Below are positions 35,353 through 46,166 of a DNA stretch of 64,000 nt, one piece after another. Made by a program: the position numbers and the translations under genes. This DNA comes from Cinclus cinclus. Its lineage: Eukaryota > Chordata > Aves > Passeriformes > Cinclidae. The notes beneath the pieces are model-generated. The model saw only the letters and a program-made list of their open reading frames with translations, was not told where the DNA came from and made no database searches. The stretch is from assembly GCF_963662255.1 (NCBI RefSeq), contig NC_085049.1, positions 19,891,915 to 19,955,914 of the forward strand. The letters run 5' to 3'. Numbering within the stretch: the first letter of the stretch is position 1; each line of letters opens with the position of its first letter.

Positions 35353-36011
35353 AAAGCCAAGTGACTCAGAGTGCTTTTCCTCAGGAGGTAAAGGACATAG
35401 TCCCAGTGTTGGTGGAGTAGGTGCCACCTGGAGGTAAAATCCAGCAAGACATTTCTGTACTTCTGTGTGGGAGCAATTTTTCAACGTTTTTCAATACTGG
35501 GGGTGGTACGCAACTCTCACCGGGTTAGGCCCTGAACAAGAATGGCAATGTGAAGAAAAGCATATAAAAGCAGTGTTGGAGGTACAGGTAAGAAGATGCC
35601 TTGTGAAGGTCAAGGGTGGCAGCATCTTTCTGCCCTGTCACATTTGGTATGGAAGCACTGCCTCAATTTGGACAGTTCAGGAATTGGTATCTGTCTTTGG
35701 AAGGTGGTCTCCTGAGAGATTCAGTCTGGCATGTGGTTTCCCCTTCTCAGAGATGTCTGTCTGAAATTCTGTCAGTAGACTTCTTCTGGACAAGGTAAGC
35801 AGCTACAGTGACTCTTGGTGTGCAGCTGACTTAGTGCCCCAGGCAAGTAATGCCCAATAACAGTGTTCCAGCACCTTTATATGAGCCCCTGGAGACTTTG
35901 TATTTTGAAGGGAAGGGATGTTGTTTCTTTTGAGATGGGCTTATAGTTCCTCTCTTTGGCAAAGAAAGCAAGTTTGGATGCGCACATTGGGTGGTCTCAG
36001 TGAATTTAAAA
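35353..36011. other. left arm, diverged part of the palindrome plus an insertion
   Basis: Two parts are recognisably inverted copies of 38448-38596, although diverged: about 35920-36011 (with TTTGGCAAAGAAAGC against GCTGGTTTCTTTGGC) and about 35353-35440. Roughly 500 bases between them have no counterpart on the right and look like an insertion here or a deletion there. No gene was recognised; the frames of 99 and 60 codons at 35.47-35.80 kb lack motifs. Confidence 0.55.
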
Positions 36012-36562
36012 GCTTTTCCTAATAGGCAGTTCTATGGGTTAGAGCCACTGAACTGTTGCAGTGGGAAGACAAAATTTTGCCAAGCTGTTGAGCTTTTTGT
36101 CCTGGCACCCTTAGCGCATGAGCAGCCCCAGGTGCTGCTCCACTTGGATCCGCACTCTGTGAGACTGAAGGATTATGATGGTACTCAGAGCTGAGAAGGA
36201 AAGTGCAGATGCCAGGGGATGTGCTGCTAGCTCTCTGGATGCAGATGAAGTTGTAAGCAGCAAGAGCTTTCTCAGCTGGCACTTCTGTGGGCTCCATTCT
36301 CACCAGATGTTTTCAAATTTATAGCCAGACTCTGAGAGAGTGAAAAGATTTCCTAGGGCAAAGTAGCTCATGTCGCTGTTTGAGTGTAGAGCAAATAGGA
36401 GTTAGTCCGTGGAAGGGGAAGGTCAGCGAAATCTTTTTGTCCTGACACGGTGGATTGGAGAGCAGTGACATTTTCAGCTTTGCGCTGCACGTGGGGGATT
36501 GAGGGCAAGGCGGGGCGCTTTTCCTTCTTTTGCAAGCCGACAGCGCCATTGTGTGGTTGTTT
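36012..36562 (-). repeat. 551-bp inverted repeat, left arm
   Basis: The reverse complement of 37897-38447, with no difference found wherever I compared them; the two arms satisfy left + right = 74459 throughout. The arm contains two open frames on the minus strand (76 codons at 36319-36549, and about 92 codons from an ATG in 36019-36303), the second preceded by TATAAA at 36318-36323. Neither matches a known protein. Two related blocks, TTTTTGTCCTGACAC (about 36437) and TTTTTGTCCTGGCAC (about 36092), show an internal sub-repeat. The sharp edge between identical and diverged sequence at 36012 suggests gene conversion. Confidence 0.95.
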
Positions 36563-37896
36563 TGGTGGTTCTTTACTTCTACATACCTTTACATTCTACC
36601 TCTCTTGCAGTCTGATTAAATGGAAAGATTTTCGGCTCCATCTCCCACAATCAAATGCACCAAGACAAGGAGCTTAATCAAACCATGCACCTTAGGTGTG
36701 GAATGCTCTTTCCTATTGTGTCATATGAATGGCACAGTCTCACTCTGCTGTTCTGCAGTTTTCTGCTTGGCTTCTGGTAAGGTCATGCACTTTCAGATTT
36801 CCAGAGACCAACGTGTCCTTGTCCTTTTGTACACAAATGTGTTCTGCGAGAAGCAGGTGGACACTTGTAACTCTGGGAGAATGAAAAGGTGAGATGCTTC
36901 ATAAGGCTGAGAATGAATCCATGGACCCACCACGCTTGTGTGCACCGTGTACAGGCTGCAAGAGCAGCATGGCTACCACTTGCTTGCCTGCTGAATTCAT
37001 GCTAGCAGTTTTAAGACTGAACATCTGCAACAGCTACCTGTTCTTTACAGCCTTTTTCTACAGGATCCTGTGCCAGACATTGGAGAAAGACCTGCAGGAG
37101 TGGAGAAATGTGACAGCACATATATGTGAGAAGGAAGGTGCATAGTCCCAGTACACTGTGCACAGTTTTGGGGCTGCTAGAAGGAGGGGGTAATTTAGGA
37201 ACACCTTCTGTCCTGACACTTCCTCCTCTGTGAGTTGTAGCTGCTGGGACTCAGTGACACTGAAGGTGTATGAAAGTGATTGTGCAGTGGCTATCCCTGT
37301 TTTCACAGGGAACAGGGAAAGTCAACAGATGATTTCTTTCCTGGCACATCTCTTTGTTTGAACTGCAGTTAGAAAAGCATAGTTTAAACAGTAGATTCTG
37401 AGAGACTGTGATAATGCTTCTCTGTATAGTTGAGAAGGAAAGTGTGGATCACTAATTGTTTTTAGCCTAGTTTACAGCCTGCAAGGGGAGAATCAACTCC
37501 AGCACTGGCTTTTTTTTTGTCGGACTTTTTCTTTGCAAGCAACTGCTGGATGTTTTGAACGGGTTCAAGATCAGCTGAGCATGAGAGTGTGGGGTGGTAT
37601 ATAGAGCTTGCAGGAAAGTACATATCTCCAGGGAGTAGGATGCAGCTCCATAGGTGTGAGTTGCCTGTTGAGCAGTTTCTTCCACAGACAAAGTTCTAAA
37701 AGAAAGAGGATGTGCTGGAAATTCCCTTTTTCTTTTGCAGCCTACAAAGTGCACAGCCAGTAAGGCAACGATTCCTCTTCTTTCCCGGCTAGCTGCAGGT
37801 TCACATTCTTTCAGACTCCAAGAGCCAATAACTGCTCCCACATGAATGGTGCTGGGCCAGAAAAGCAGTTGGCTTTTTCCTGGTCAGTGCTCATCC
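36563..37896. other. 1,334-bp spacer of the palindrome
   Basis: The unique centre between the identical arms. It holds diverged relatives of arm modules: GTCCTGACAC at about 37206, TTTCCTGGCAC at about 37333, and a TCTGAGAGACTG...TTGAGAAGGAAAGTG block at about 37398-37448 that resembles TCTGTGAGACTG...CTGAGAAGGAAAGTG at about 36157-36208. Frames of 75-124 codons (for example 37467-37841, minus) have no recognised domain. No RNA gene was seen. Confidence 0.6.
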
Positions 37897-38447
37897 AAAC
37901 AACCACACAATGGCGCTGTCGGCTTGCAAAAGAAGGAAAAGCGCCCCGCCTTGCCCTCAATCCCCCACGTGCAGCGCAAAGCTGAAAATGTCACTGCTCT
38001 CCAATCCACCGTGTCAGGACAAAAAGATTTCGCTGACCTTCCCCTTCCACGGACTAACTCCTATTTGCTCTACACTCAAACAGCGACATGAGCTACTTTG
38101 CCCTAGGAAATCTTTTCACTCTCTCAGAGTCTGGCTATAAATTTGAAAACATCTGGTGAGAATGGAGCCCACAGAAGTGCCAGCTGAGAAAGCTCTTGCT
38201 GCTTACAACTTCATCTGCATCCAGAGAGCTAGCAGCACATCCCCTGGCATCTGCACTTTCCTTCTCAGCTCTGAGTACCATCATAATCCTTCAGTCTCAC
38301 AGAGTGCGGATCCAAGTGGAGCAGCACCTGGGGCTGCTCATGCGCTAAGGGTGCCAGGACAAAAAGCTCAACAGCTTGGCAAAATTTTGTCTTCCCACTG
38401 CAACAGTTCAGTGGCTCTAACCCATAGAACTGCCTATTAGGAAAAGC
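37897..38447 (+). repeat. 551-bp inverted repeat, right arm
   Basis: Inverted twin of 36012-36562. On this strand it carries frames of 76 codons (ATG at 37910) and about 92 codons (ATG at 38162, stop at 38438-38440), with TATAAA at 38136-38141 just upstream of the second. Because both arms are identical, conservation of the frames between them is not evidence for coding. Both TATA-like elements point away from the spacer. Confidence 0.95.
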
Positions 38448-38589
38448 CATGAAACCTACTAAGATCACATGATGTGCAGAACCAAAGCTGGTTTCTTTGG
38501 CAAAGAGGAGAGGTATAATATACCTCTTGATGGACTTTACCTCACCTTGGGACCTTACCATCAAATGACTCTGATGTATTTGATGTCAC
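38448..38589. other. right arm, diverged part of the palindrome
   Basis: Inverted, diverged copy of 35920-36011 followed by a relative of 35353-35440 (GGACTTTACCTCACC against TTTTACCTCCAGG in the inverse). Identity falls abruptly at 38447/38448. No gene recognised. Confidence 0.55.
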
Positions 38590-38768
38590 CTCGCTTTCAG
38601 TACCATTGCCTAGTATTTTTTCCTATCATTCTTTGTTTTGCCTTCCCTTGCCTACCTCTCCTTTGCCCTGCCCTGCCTACAGCTTCTTTGCTTTCCTTTG
38701 CCTTGTCTACTGCCCCTTGCCTTGCACTCCTCCCTTTGTCTTGTCTTGCCTTGCCTTGTTTTACATGC
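38590..38768 (-). repeat. CCTTG-polarity array segment, right side
   Basis: About 180 bases of CCTTG/CCTTTGCC-type pentamers, mirroring the short segment at 35240-35352. It switches polarity at GTTTTACATGCAGGCAAAGC (about 38757-38776). Confidence 0.8.
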
Positions 38769-40960
38769 AGGCAAAGCAATGCTATCAGAGTGCAGGCAAG
38801 TCCAGGGAAGTCAAGGGAGTGGTAGAAAAGATGCAAGCAGTGAGGGGAAAGCAAATGGAGTGATAGGTGAGAGATGGCCCAGAAACTGTAGGTGGGGCTG
38901 GGCATAGAAACATAAGTGCAGTGATGAGTAGGCCAGGCAGGGACAGGAAGGGCTAGGCAAAGCAAGGACAGGCAACAAAAGGGCAGGCAAGTCAAGGCAG
39001 GGAATGGTTATACAAGGCATTGTGAGGCAGGGGACAGGAGGAAAGGCAAGGCAAGAACAAGGAAAAGTTGGTAGGGTAAGGCAAAGCAAGGGAGGGATAG
39101 GAAAGGCAAAGCAAGGCAAGGCAAATGGGATGAAGGCATGACATGGTAAAGCCAAGGAAGAAGGCAGTAGGCAGGGGATAGATTTGAATGGCCAGGCAAA
39201 GCAAGGCAGTGCAGTGCAAAGCAAGAGAAGGCCAGAAATCTATAGGAAGGGAAGACTGAGCAGAGGAAGTCCAGTGATATGTAGGCAAGACAGGAATAGG
39301 GAGGAGTAGGGAAAAGAGAACAAGGCCAAGTTGGAAAGCAGCACTAATGTCAAAGAGGTTGAGGGTTATGCAAGGCAATGCAAGGTAAAGGAAGGGTAGG
39401 CAGGACAAGGGAGGGAAATGGAGTGTAAAGCAAGGCAAAACAAGAACACAGAAGGGTCAGTAAGGCAAGGCAAGGCAAGGGAGGGTGTAGGAAGGGCAAT
39501 TATTGGATAGGCAAGGCAATGCAAATCAAATGCAAGTCAAATGCAAGTGGGTTGGCGTGGCTAGGCCAGGCCAGGCCAGGGAAGAAAGTTATAGGCAGGT
39601 CAATGTAGGGGGATGGGCATGTAAGGGAAAGGAGGGGTAGCAGGGCAAGGCAAGTGTTGACTTTGCAAGGCAAGGCAAGTGAGTATTAGGGAAAGAAAAT
39701 AGAGTCCTAGGAGGAGCAGTCAAGAAAAGGTCAGGAAACAAGGGGTGAGGAAGTCAAAGCGGAACATGGGTGAGCAAGGCAATGCAAGGCAATGGAAAGG
39801 TAGGAAGGGTAAGGGAAATACATGGATATATCAGTAAGGCAATGCAAGGGCTGGGCTCTGCAAGACACATCAAGGCAGGGGATGCGTATGAAAGGGAATG
39901 CAAGGGAAGGGAAGGCTACTAGGTAGGGCTAGGCAAATCAAAGGGTGGGTTTGCAAGGCTAGGCAAGTGAGAGATAGGCAACACAATGGGAGTTGTCAGA
40001 GGGGTGGGCAAAGCAAGGCAAGGCCAGGGAAAAAGGGACATCAAGGTAGGAATTGGGTGAGCAACATAATACAAGGCAATGAAGTGGTAGGAAGGGCAAA
40101 GAAAGAACACAGAGGAGTCAATAAGGCAGTTAAGGTTGGAGTCAGAAAGGTGAAGCAAGGCAAGGGAGGGGATGGCTATGCAAGGTGATGCAAAGCAAGA
40201 CACAACTAGGCAGGGAAGAACAAGAGGAGGTAATGGAGTACTAGGCCATGGATGGCAGGGCACAGCAATGGAGTTGTAGCCAACTCATGACAAGGCAAAG
40301 AAAGGTTAGGAAAAAAAAAGTGAGTGGTTTGCAAGGAAGGCAGGTCAAAGGAAGATCAAGACAGGTAAGGCATGGACAGAAAAGAAAGGGGAAGTCAAGG
40401 CAAGGTATGGGTGTGCAACACCATTCAAGGAAGGTGAGGAGTAGGAAGGGAAAGACAAGGTGGGGAAGCAGCCAGTAAGGCAATGCTAAGCTGAGTATGC
40501 AAGGCAAGGTAGCGGTAGGCAAGGCAAATAAAGGAAATTAAGGTAAAGGCAAGGCAAAACAATGTCAGAGCAAGAGGATTGGTAAAGCAAGGCAAGAGAA
40601 GGATAGGAAATGCATGGCTATTGGAAGGAGAGGGAGAGAAGGGGAGGCAAGTTATGGGAAGAGAGGCCTAGGCAGTTAAAGGCAGGGGATGGGTATGAAT
40701 GGCAATGCAAAGCATAACACAGGTAGCAAGGCACAACAAGGCAAAGATTGGAGAGGAATGCCAAAGAAAGGCAAGAGAGTGGGCAAGAGAAGTCCCAGAT
40801 ACTGTAGGAAAGGCAGGGCAGAGGAAAGCAAGTGATGGGCAGGCAAGACAAGTCAATGGCAGAAAGAGGAAGAAAGAAAGGCAAGGCAAGGCAAGAACAG
40901 AGAAATAAGGGTTAGGGAAGGCAAGGTGGGGAATAGGATGCAGGGTAATACAAAATATTT
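38769..40960 (+). repeat. degenerate CAAGG array, right flank
   Basis: About 2.2 kb of GGCAAGGCAAGG-type pentamers, the inverse polarity of the main left array. Longer units carry markers of the GAACACAGAAGGGTCAGTAAGG type at about 39449, 39789 (diverged), 40100, 40435 and 40895, spaced about 300-460 bp. Frames here (137, 148 and 114 codons minus, 96 and 76 plus) come from the repeat and show no protein family. Confidence 0.88.
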
Positions 40961-41118
40961 CTCTGGCCTGCCCTTTTTCACTTTCCTGGCCTGACTTTGC
41001 CTTCCCATCCCCTCCCTTGTCCTTCCTTGTCTTTTCTTGTCTTTCCTTGTCTTTCCTTTCCTTGTTTTGCCTAGCCTAGCCTTGCCTTGCCTTGCCTTGC
41101 CTTGCTTTGTCTTGCCTG
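40961..41118 (-). repeat. inverted CCTTG block within the right array
   Basis: At about 40961-40975 the array flips to CCTTG/TCTTTCCTTG repeats (purest run CCTTGCCTTGCCTTGCCTTG at about 41080-41105) and flips back at about 41118 (GTCTTGCCTGGTGAGGG). Confidence 0.85.
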
Positions 41119-41420
41119 GTGAGGGAAGAACATGCAGGGGGCTGTAAGGCAAGGGAAAGTGTGGCAAAGCAAGGCAAAGTGAGGGATGGTCAGGAAGAAC
41201 GTGAAATGTGAGGTTAGGTAGGAATGGCAAGGCAAGGGGAAGGAGGACTGGGCGAGGCCATGAGTCATAGGAGGAGCAAGTAAGACAAGGCCAAGAAAAT
41301 TGGCTATGGATATGAGAGTGGGGTTTGGGTGAGCAAATCAATGCAAAGCACCGGAGTGGTAGGAAGGACAAGGGAAGGACATGAAAGGGCCCGTAAAGCA
41401 AGGGAAGGTGTGGCAAAGAA
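41119..41420 (+). repeat. CAAGG array, terminal block
   Basis: About 300 bases of GGCAAGGCAAAG-type repeats with the long-unit markers CATAGGAGGAGCAAGTAAGAC (about 41267) and GGTAGGAAGGACAAGGGAAG (about 41359). The array ends near AAGGTGTGGCAAAG, and ordinary AT-rich sequence follows. Confidence 0.82.
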
Positions 41421-44400
41421 AGCTGCTCCCCTTTTAACAGAGTGGGTTTCAGGAATTAAGCTACTGTTGTTCAAAGCAGGAGCATTGCAAGAGAGGAGAA
41501 ATCTGTAGGGTGATTTTGAAACTGGAATTCATTTGAGAACTAGTCATCTATGGGCTGTTTTTACCATCTGTGTGTTGATAGATAGAATTATTAATAGGAT
41601 TATTTAACATTTTAATATACTGCTGTCAAAATACTGTGTCAGAGTCTATTATCACAAACTATTAAAAGGGCCACAAAGTGTCATTTCACTTCTCTTAATT
41701 ATATGCTCTCTGGTTATTTTAATTTTTAAATTAGTATATGGAATTTTTACCACTCTGCATATAATGTAGATATATTATTGTATTTTATATGTAGTTATAT
41801 GTGTTACATAGTTATATGTATTTAATGCAGTATATGTAGTATATTCTAGACAAAAGATAGAACCTAAAAAAGATACTAACAAAGCCTCCAAATGACTCAG
41901 ATTTTGCTGCTTAAAAACTAACATCCCCTCCTCTGAATCTGGCTCCCAACTAAGTACTGACTGACTTACCCTAGTTTCTACAGGAGTAAGAAAATGACAT
42001 AAGACCAAATTCTCATACTTATTTCAAATTTAAAAAGTCACATTTTGCAGACTTCTAAGACTGTTATCCCCCAGTAGTGTTTTTAGAATTCTAGTATCAT
42101 TCCCCTGATGGAATATGCATGGCTGTCCTATGGCTGTGAGGGAGAAGCAGGACTTTTCAGTACAGCTTTGACACTGAAAGTTACTGTTATGGGTGCATGA
42201 TTTTACAGCTTTGAGTTAGATTAGGACGTCAAACAGTATTTCACACCATCTGCTCAGTGATACTGCTGTGGAAGGTCAGGCTTGTTTAGGCTATACAATA
42301 ACAGCAGTTTCCTGAAAATCATAAATCTTCAATTAGAGAAAACAGGATACACTGTCCTTGTATAACACTGAAAATATTAATTTGAGAATGTATATGCTAC
42401 TTAGTAATAACCGTCTTTATTTAAGATCCTCAGGCCAACACTCTCATGAATACACAAATAACGAGAGAGAACAAGCCCAGGGGGGATGTTTTCACAGAAC
42501 TAAGAGAGCAAGATGAGGCTTTTCCAAACTAGATGTTTCTATGATTCTATGACCCTTTGCAGACGTGGGTATTTTCAAATATTATTTTATTCATCTTGGA
42601 ATGGCATTTCCTTATTGTACTCGAAGGTTTGCTTTTGCGGGTTGAGTTAAAAAAGCAACTTATGCTGAACATATTGTCAGGACTTCACTTGGCTTTCAGA
42701 AACAAGGCCTATGCTAAGCAATGGTTGCTATACAGGGCCTCATTTTGGAAGGGAATAACCTCTTCAACCCACTGGCTTAGCAGATCAGCACATGCCACAA
42801 TGAAATATAGGCAGTGTTAGAACCGGCTCTTTTCTCCCCCTTTCGTTTGCAGCACAAAGACAGCAAGAAGTGGGATACAGGGTAAGAGTTCTCTACTTAA
42901 TCTGTTAGTAGGACATTGTTTATGTTCCTGCCTTGGCCACCGAGGTGCTGCATGGCCCTGGGGCTCCTCCCTTGTTTCCTTGTAACTTGTAAAATTGTGA
43001 TTTGGGCACTGAGCCCAAATGACAAGTGCTAGCAAACCTGCTTTTACCTGATAAAGAAAGGGGCTGAATATGAGCAGCCTTTGAATTAATAAATGCAAAA
43101 GAAATAGGTTAATATTAATTAGAAGCATAGATAATTTTGTTGCATCTGACCCATACTGTAAAAATTCTCAAAATTATTGTTACTATAGTGTATAGTTTAA
43201 TGATTTTCACTTGAGAGGGTAAATTTCTTTTTCCCTCAGATTTTTCTCACATGTTTCTTGGACTGTGACTAAAATCTTTTTGGGAAAAACGATGAGGAGG
43301 AACAAGCTGAGCTAAGGCAGCTGGAAGTGCAAATATACAGAGGGAACTGCCCTGGAAACTGTCTCCTGATATTTAAAGAGTGTGGTTTTGCCTCAGCATT
43401 AATAACATTTCTCCAATGGCATTTGCCTAAGGAGAAATTATAGTCATATTATTGTTGAAGTAGAGATTTTATTTGCAAAATATGCTCCTAAAAATACTTT
43501 TGGCAAAATATGGATGAAATGCCTCATGAGAATGCATGTTTTGGAGGAGATATGGAACTCTCTTTCTCTTTTTCTGTTTAAATTTCTTTTGTTAACCATT
43601 GATTTATTTTTTTTTCTTTAAAATCTGTGAAATCCTAAAAAGTGCAACAGTAGATTCAGTGGGGCAAATGTGCTGTGAAGAATAAGTCATTTTTACAGTT
43701 GCACTTTGCAAGACCCTTTAAATCTCTGTTATTTCCAGACTGATCTGTGGACACTAATTTGAAAGTCACAATTAAAAATAATCCAGCCCCTTTCAAAAGC
43801 AAGGATTTTAAACACTGTGCTTTCTTCACAAAAGACATTATTGCCCTCCTTTGTGACTTCATGGTCTTGAAGAATATTAACTTTAGGACCCAAGATCTTG
43901 GTTGAAATCCTGTAAGCATTTGATCTTCATGTAAACAGCTAAGCTGAGTTGCATAGTCATTTATAACAAATTATCCACCAAATACCTTGGATTACTTTCT
44001 AAAGCCCTAATACTCAAACCATAGTTATAAATTTCAACTTTTAGGTGTATTCCCCCAACAAACTTTATGTAAATAAAGCGATTTTAGAAGTTTTATGTGA
44101 ATATTCATAATAAAAATATAAATATAATATATAACAGTCCAAATGCCATTTCAATGACTTCTTCCTGAAACATAAGACTGTACCAATTCAGAATTTCTAT
44201 TTCTTGATAAGGTGGGATGGGGAGCACAGCTTCTGGGAGATGTTGCTTGGTGGTTATTTGTTTAATTATGGTTTGGATTTCTTCTCTACCAGATCTCATC
44301 TGCTATGAGAATCCAGGTAAATTGGGAGTTGAAACCAACACTAAGTCCTTCACTTGAGCCTCCAGCCTTCCAGATAGATATTTGGGACATGTATTAGTGT

Positions 44401-45499
44401 GTAGGTCTTTAGCATATACTAATGTCTGACACACTAGGAGTCTTTTTCTCTCCTGCATTAGTGTGTTCCCACAAATGGTGTCTGTGGAGTGCTTTGGTAA
44501 TGTAATTAAACAAAGATTTTTCAGAATGGCTGGAAAACTTCCAAAACCCTCAAAACAACATGTCATTTTGTACTTCACAAGGTGGAATTCCTCAATTTCC
44601 ATTGGTGAATATTAAATAGCTTAGATATTAATATATTAATACATATTATGATAGAACATACATCTCAACAACATTAAATTCTTAACTCTAGTTATTTCAA
44701 ATATTTTCTGTTTCTCCTTTGTGGCCTTTCAAGTGAAATAAACTTGTTTCTGCATGTCCTGCTGTCTGCCAACCTGCTCCCCATTTTCTCCATCAAGTTA
44801 TGAATAAATAATCTAAGTGCCCTGATGTCTGAACTGCCCATTAATCTCTCCCCACTCTAAGAAAAATCTGTTTTCTAATCTTTTTTTTTCCTATTGCTTT
44901 TCCCATCACTTTTAAATCTATGAAAGCATGTGCCAGCAGGTACCACATGGGCAATTTCCTGTCTGCAGCATGAGTAGAAGATCCTCTGCCCTCAGACGTA
45001 CTCACTGGTTTGGTACAGGATGCTCCAAAAAATTCCCAGCTTCCCAGTAACACAATCTGGGTCTCTAAAGAAGAGAGAAGTCCTTGACCTCCACAAAGTG
45101 TTCTGGGTGTTATGACCAAAAATCAAGGTGGGTTTGTGATAGCAGTTTTTGTGCCCTGGCAGTCTTGAGTGGCCACAAGCCCCTTCCATGAGCCAGAGCT
45201 GATAGAGCAAAATACCTGCAGGACATCTGAATTTTGCCTAGGAATAGTTGGGTTTTGTACTAGCATTTTTCTCTCACCCCTTCTCCAAGGTGGCAACCTG
45301 GAAAGAAATGCAGAAAGTTCTGCTGAGCTGAAAAGCTGCTTGGAGGGCAGCTGCTCAGAGCAGCCACAGCAATTTGGAGTGGGAACGGGTTTTTCACAGC
45401 ATCACGTACTCTGCCACAGCAGAAATTATTTCAGGAGGGCAAAAAGCAGTGCCTGAGGTAGAGGGACCTCCTTGGGGGCAGGCTGAAGCTGGGCTGGGC
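41421..45499. other. mostly unassigned AT-rich sequence
   Basis: No gene recognised. Contains one tiny CR1 tail (42515-42552). A 70-base stretch near 41765-41840 is rich in TATATGTAGT-like words. Frames up to 103 codons lack motifs. Confidence 0.4.
42515..42553 (+). mobile_element. CR1 3' tail fragment
   Basis: CTTTTCCAAACTAGATG followed by TTTCTATGATTCTATGACC is the last ~38 bases of a CR1 element, with the diagnostic ATTCTATGA tail. Too short to assign a subfamily. Confidence 0.65.
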
Positions 45500-46166
45500 C
45501 ATGGCTGATCATGAGGCCAGGTGTGCCCAGGTGGGCAAGAGGCCAGAAGCACCTGGGCTGTGCCAGCCATGGGGTGGCAGCAGGATCAGGGAGGTGACTG
45601 TCCCCTGTGCCAGGCTCTGGTGAGGCCACACCTTGAATCCTGTGTACATTTCTGGGCCACTCACTTGTGAAAGGACATTGAGGTGGAGCTTGCCCAGAAA
45701 AGGGAAACAAGCCTTATGAAGGGTCTAGAAAACATGTCCAGTGAGGGGTGGCTGAGGGAGCTGGAGGTTTTTAGTGTGGAGAAAAGGAGGCTCAGGAGGA
45801 ACCTCACTGCTCTCCACAGCTCCCTGAAAGGAGGGTGAAGTGAGGTGGAGCCATTCTCTCCCACGCCTGCCTTGCTTGCCATGAGAGAACCAGAGGAAGC
45901 AGCCTTAAGCTGACATGGGGAAGATTCAGATTAATTACTAGAATTTTTTTTAACTATTCAGGGATTCAGGCACAATAAGGAGCTGCCCACAGATGTGTTG
46001 GAGTTACCATCTCTGGAGGTGCCTGGACCTGGCACTGGGTGATGTGGGTTAGTGATTTAGGGGGTTACAGTGGCAGTACTGGGTGGACAGTTGGACTGCA
46101 CGATCTTGAAGGTCTCTTCCACCCTTGATGACTCTGTGATTCCATGATTCTGTGGGATAGTAGGTT
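45500..46166 (+). mobile_element. CR1 LINE, ~670-bp 3' portion
   Basis: Ordered CR1 blocks: CTCTGGTGAGGCCACACCTTG, ACATTGAGGTGGAGCTTGCC, a GGCTGAGGGAGCTGGAGG block, GGAGGCTCAGGAGGAACCTC, ACTGCTCTCCACAGCTCCCTG, a GGAAGATTCAGATTAATTACTAG block, then CGATCTTGAAGGTCTCTTCC and a GATGACTCTGTGATTCCATGATTCTGTG tail. It covers the end of the polymerase frame and the 3' UTR; stops interrupt the frame. Confidence 0.94.

Noticed and set aside
38597..41416. Frames of 132-187 codons rich in Leu, Pro, Cys and Ser that resemble membrane proteins
   Set aside because: Translations of CCTTG repeats; they change with polarity switches and show no conserved domain.
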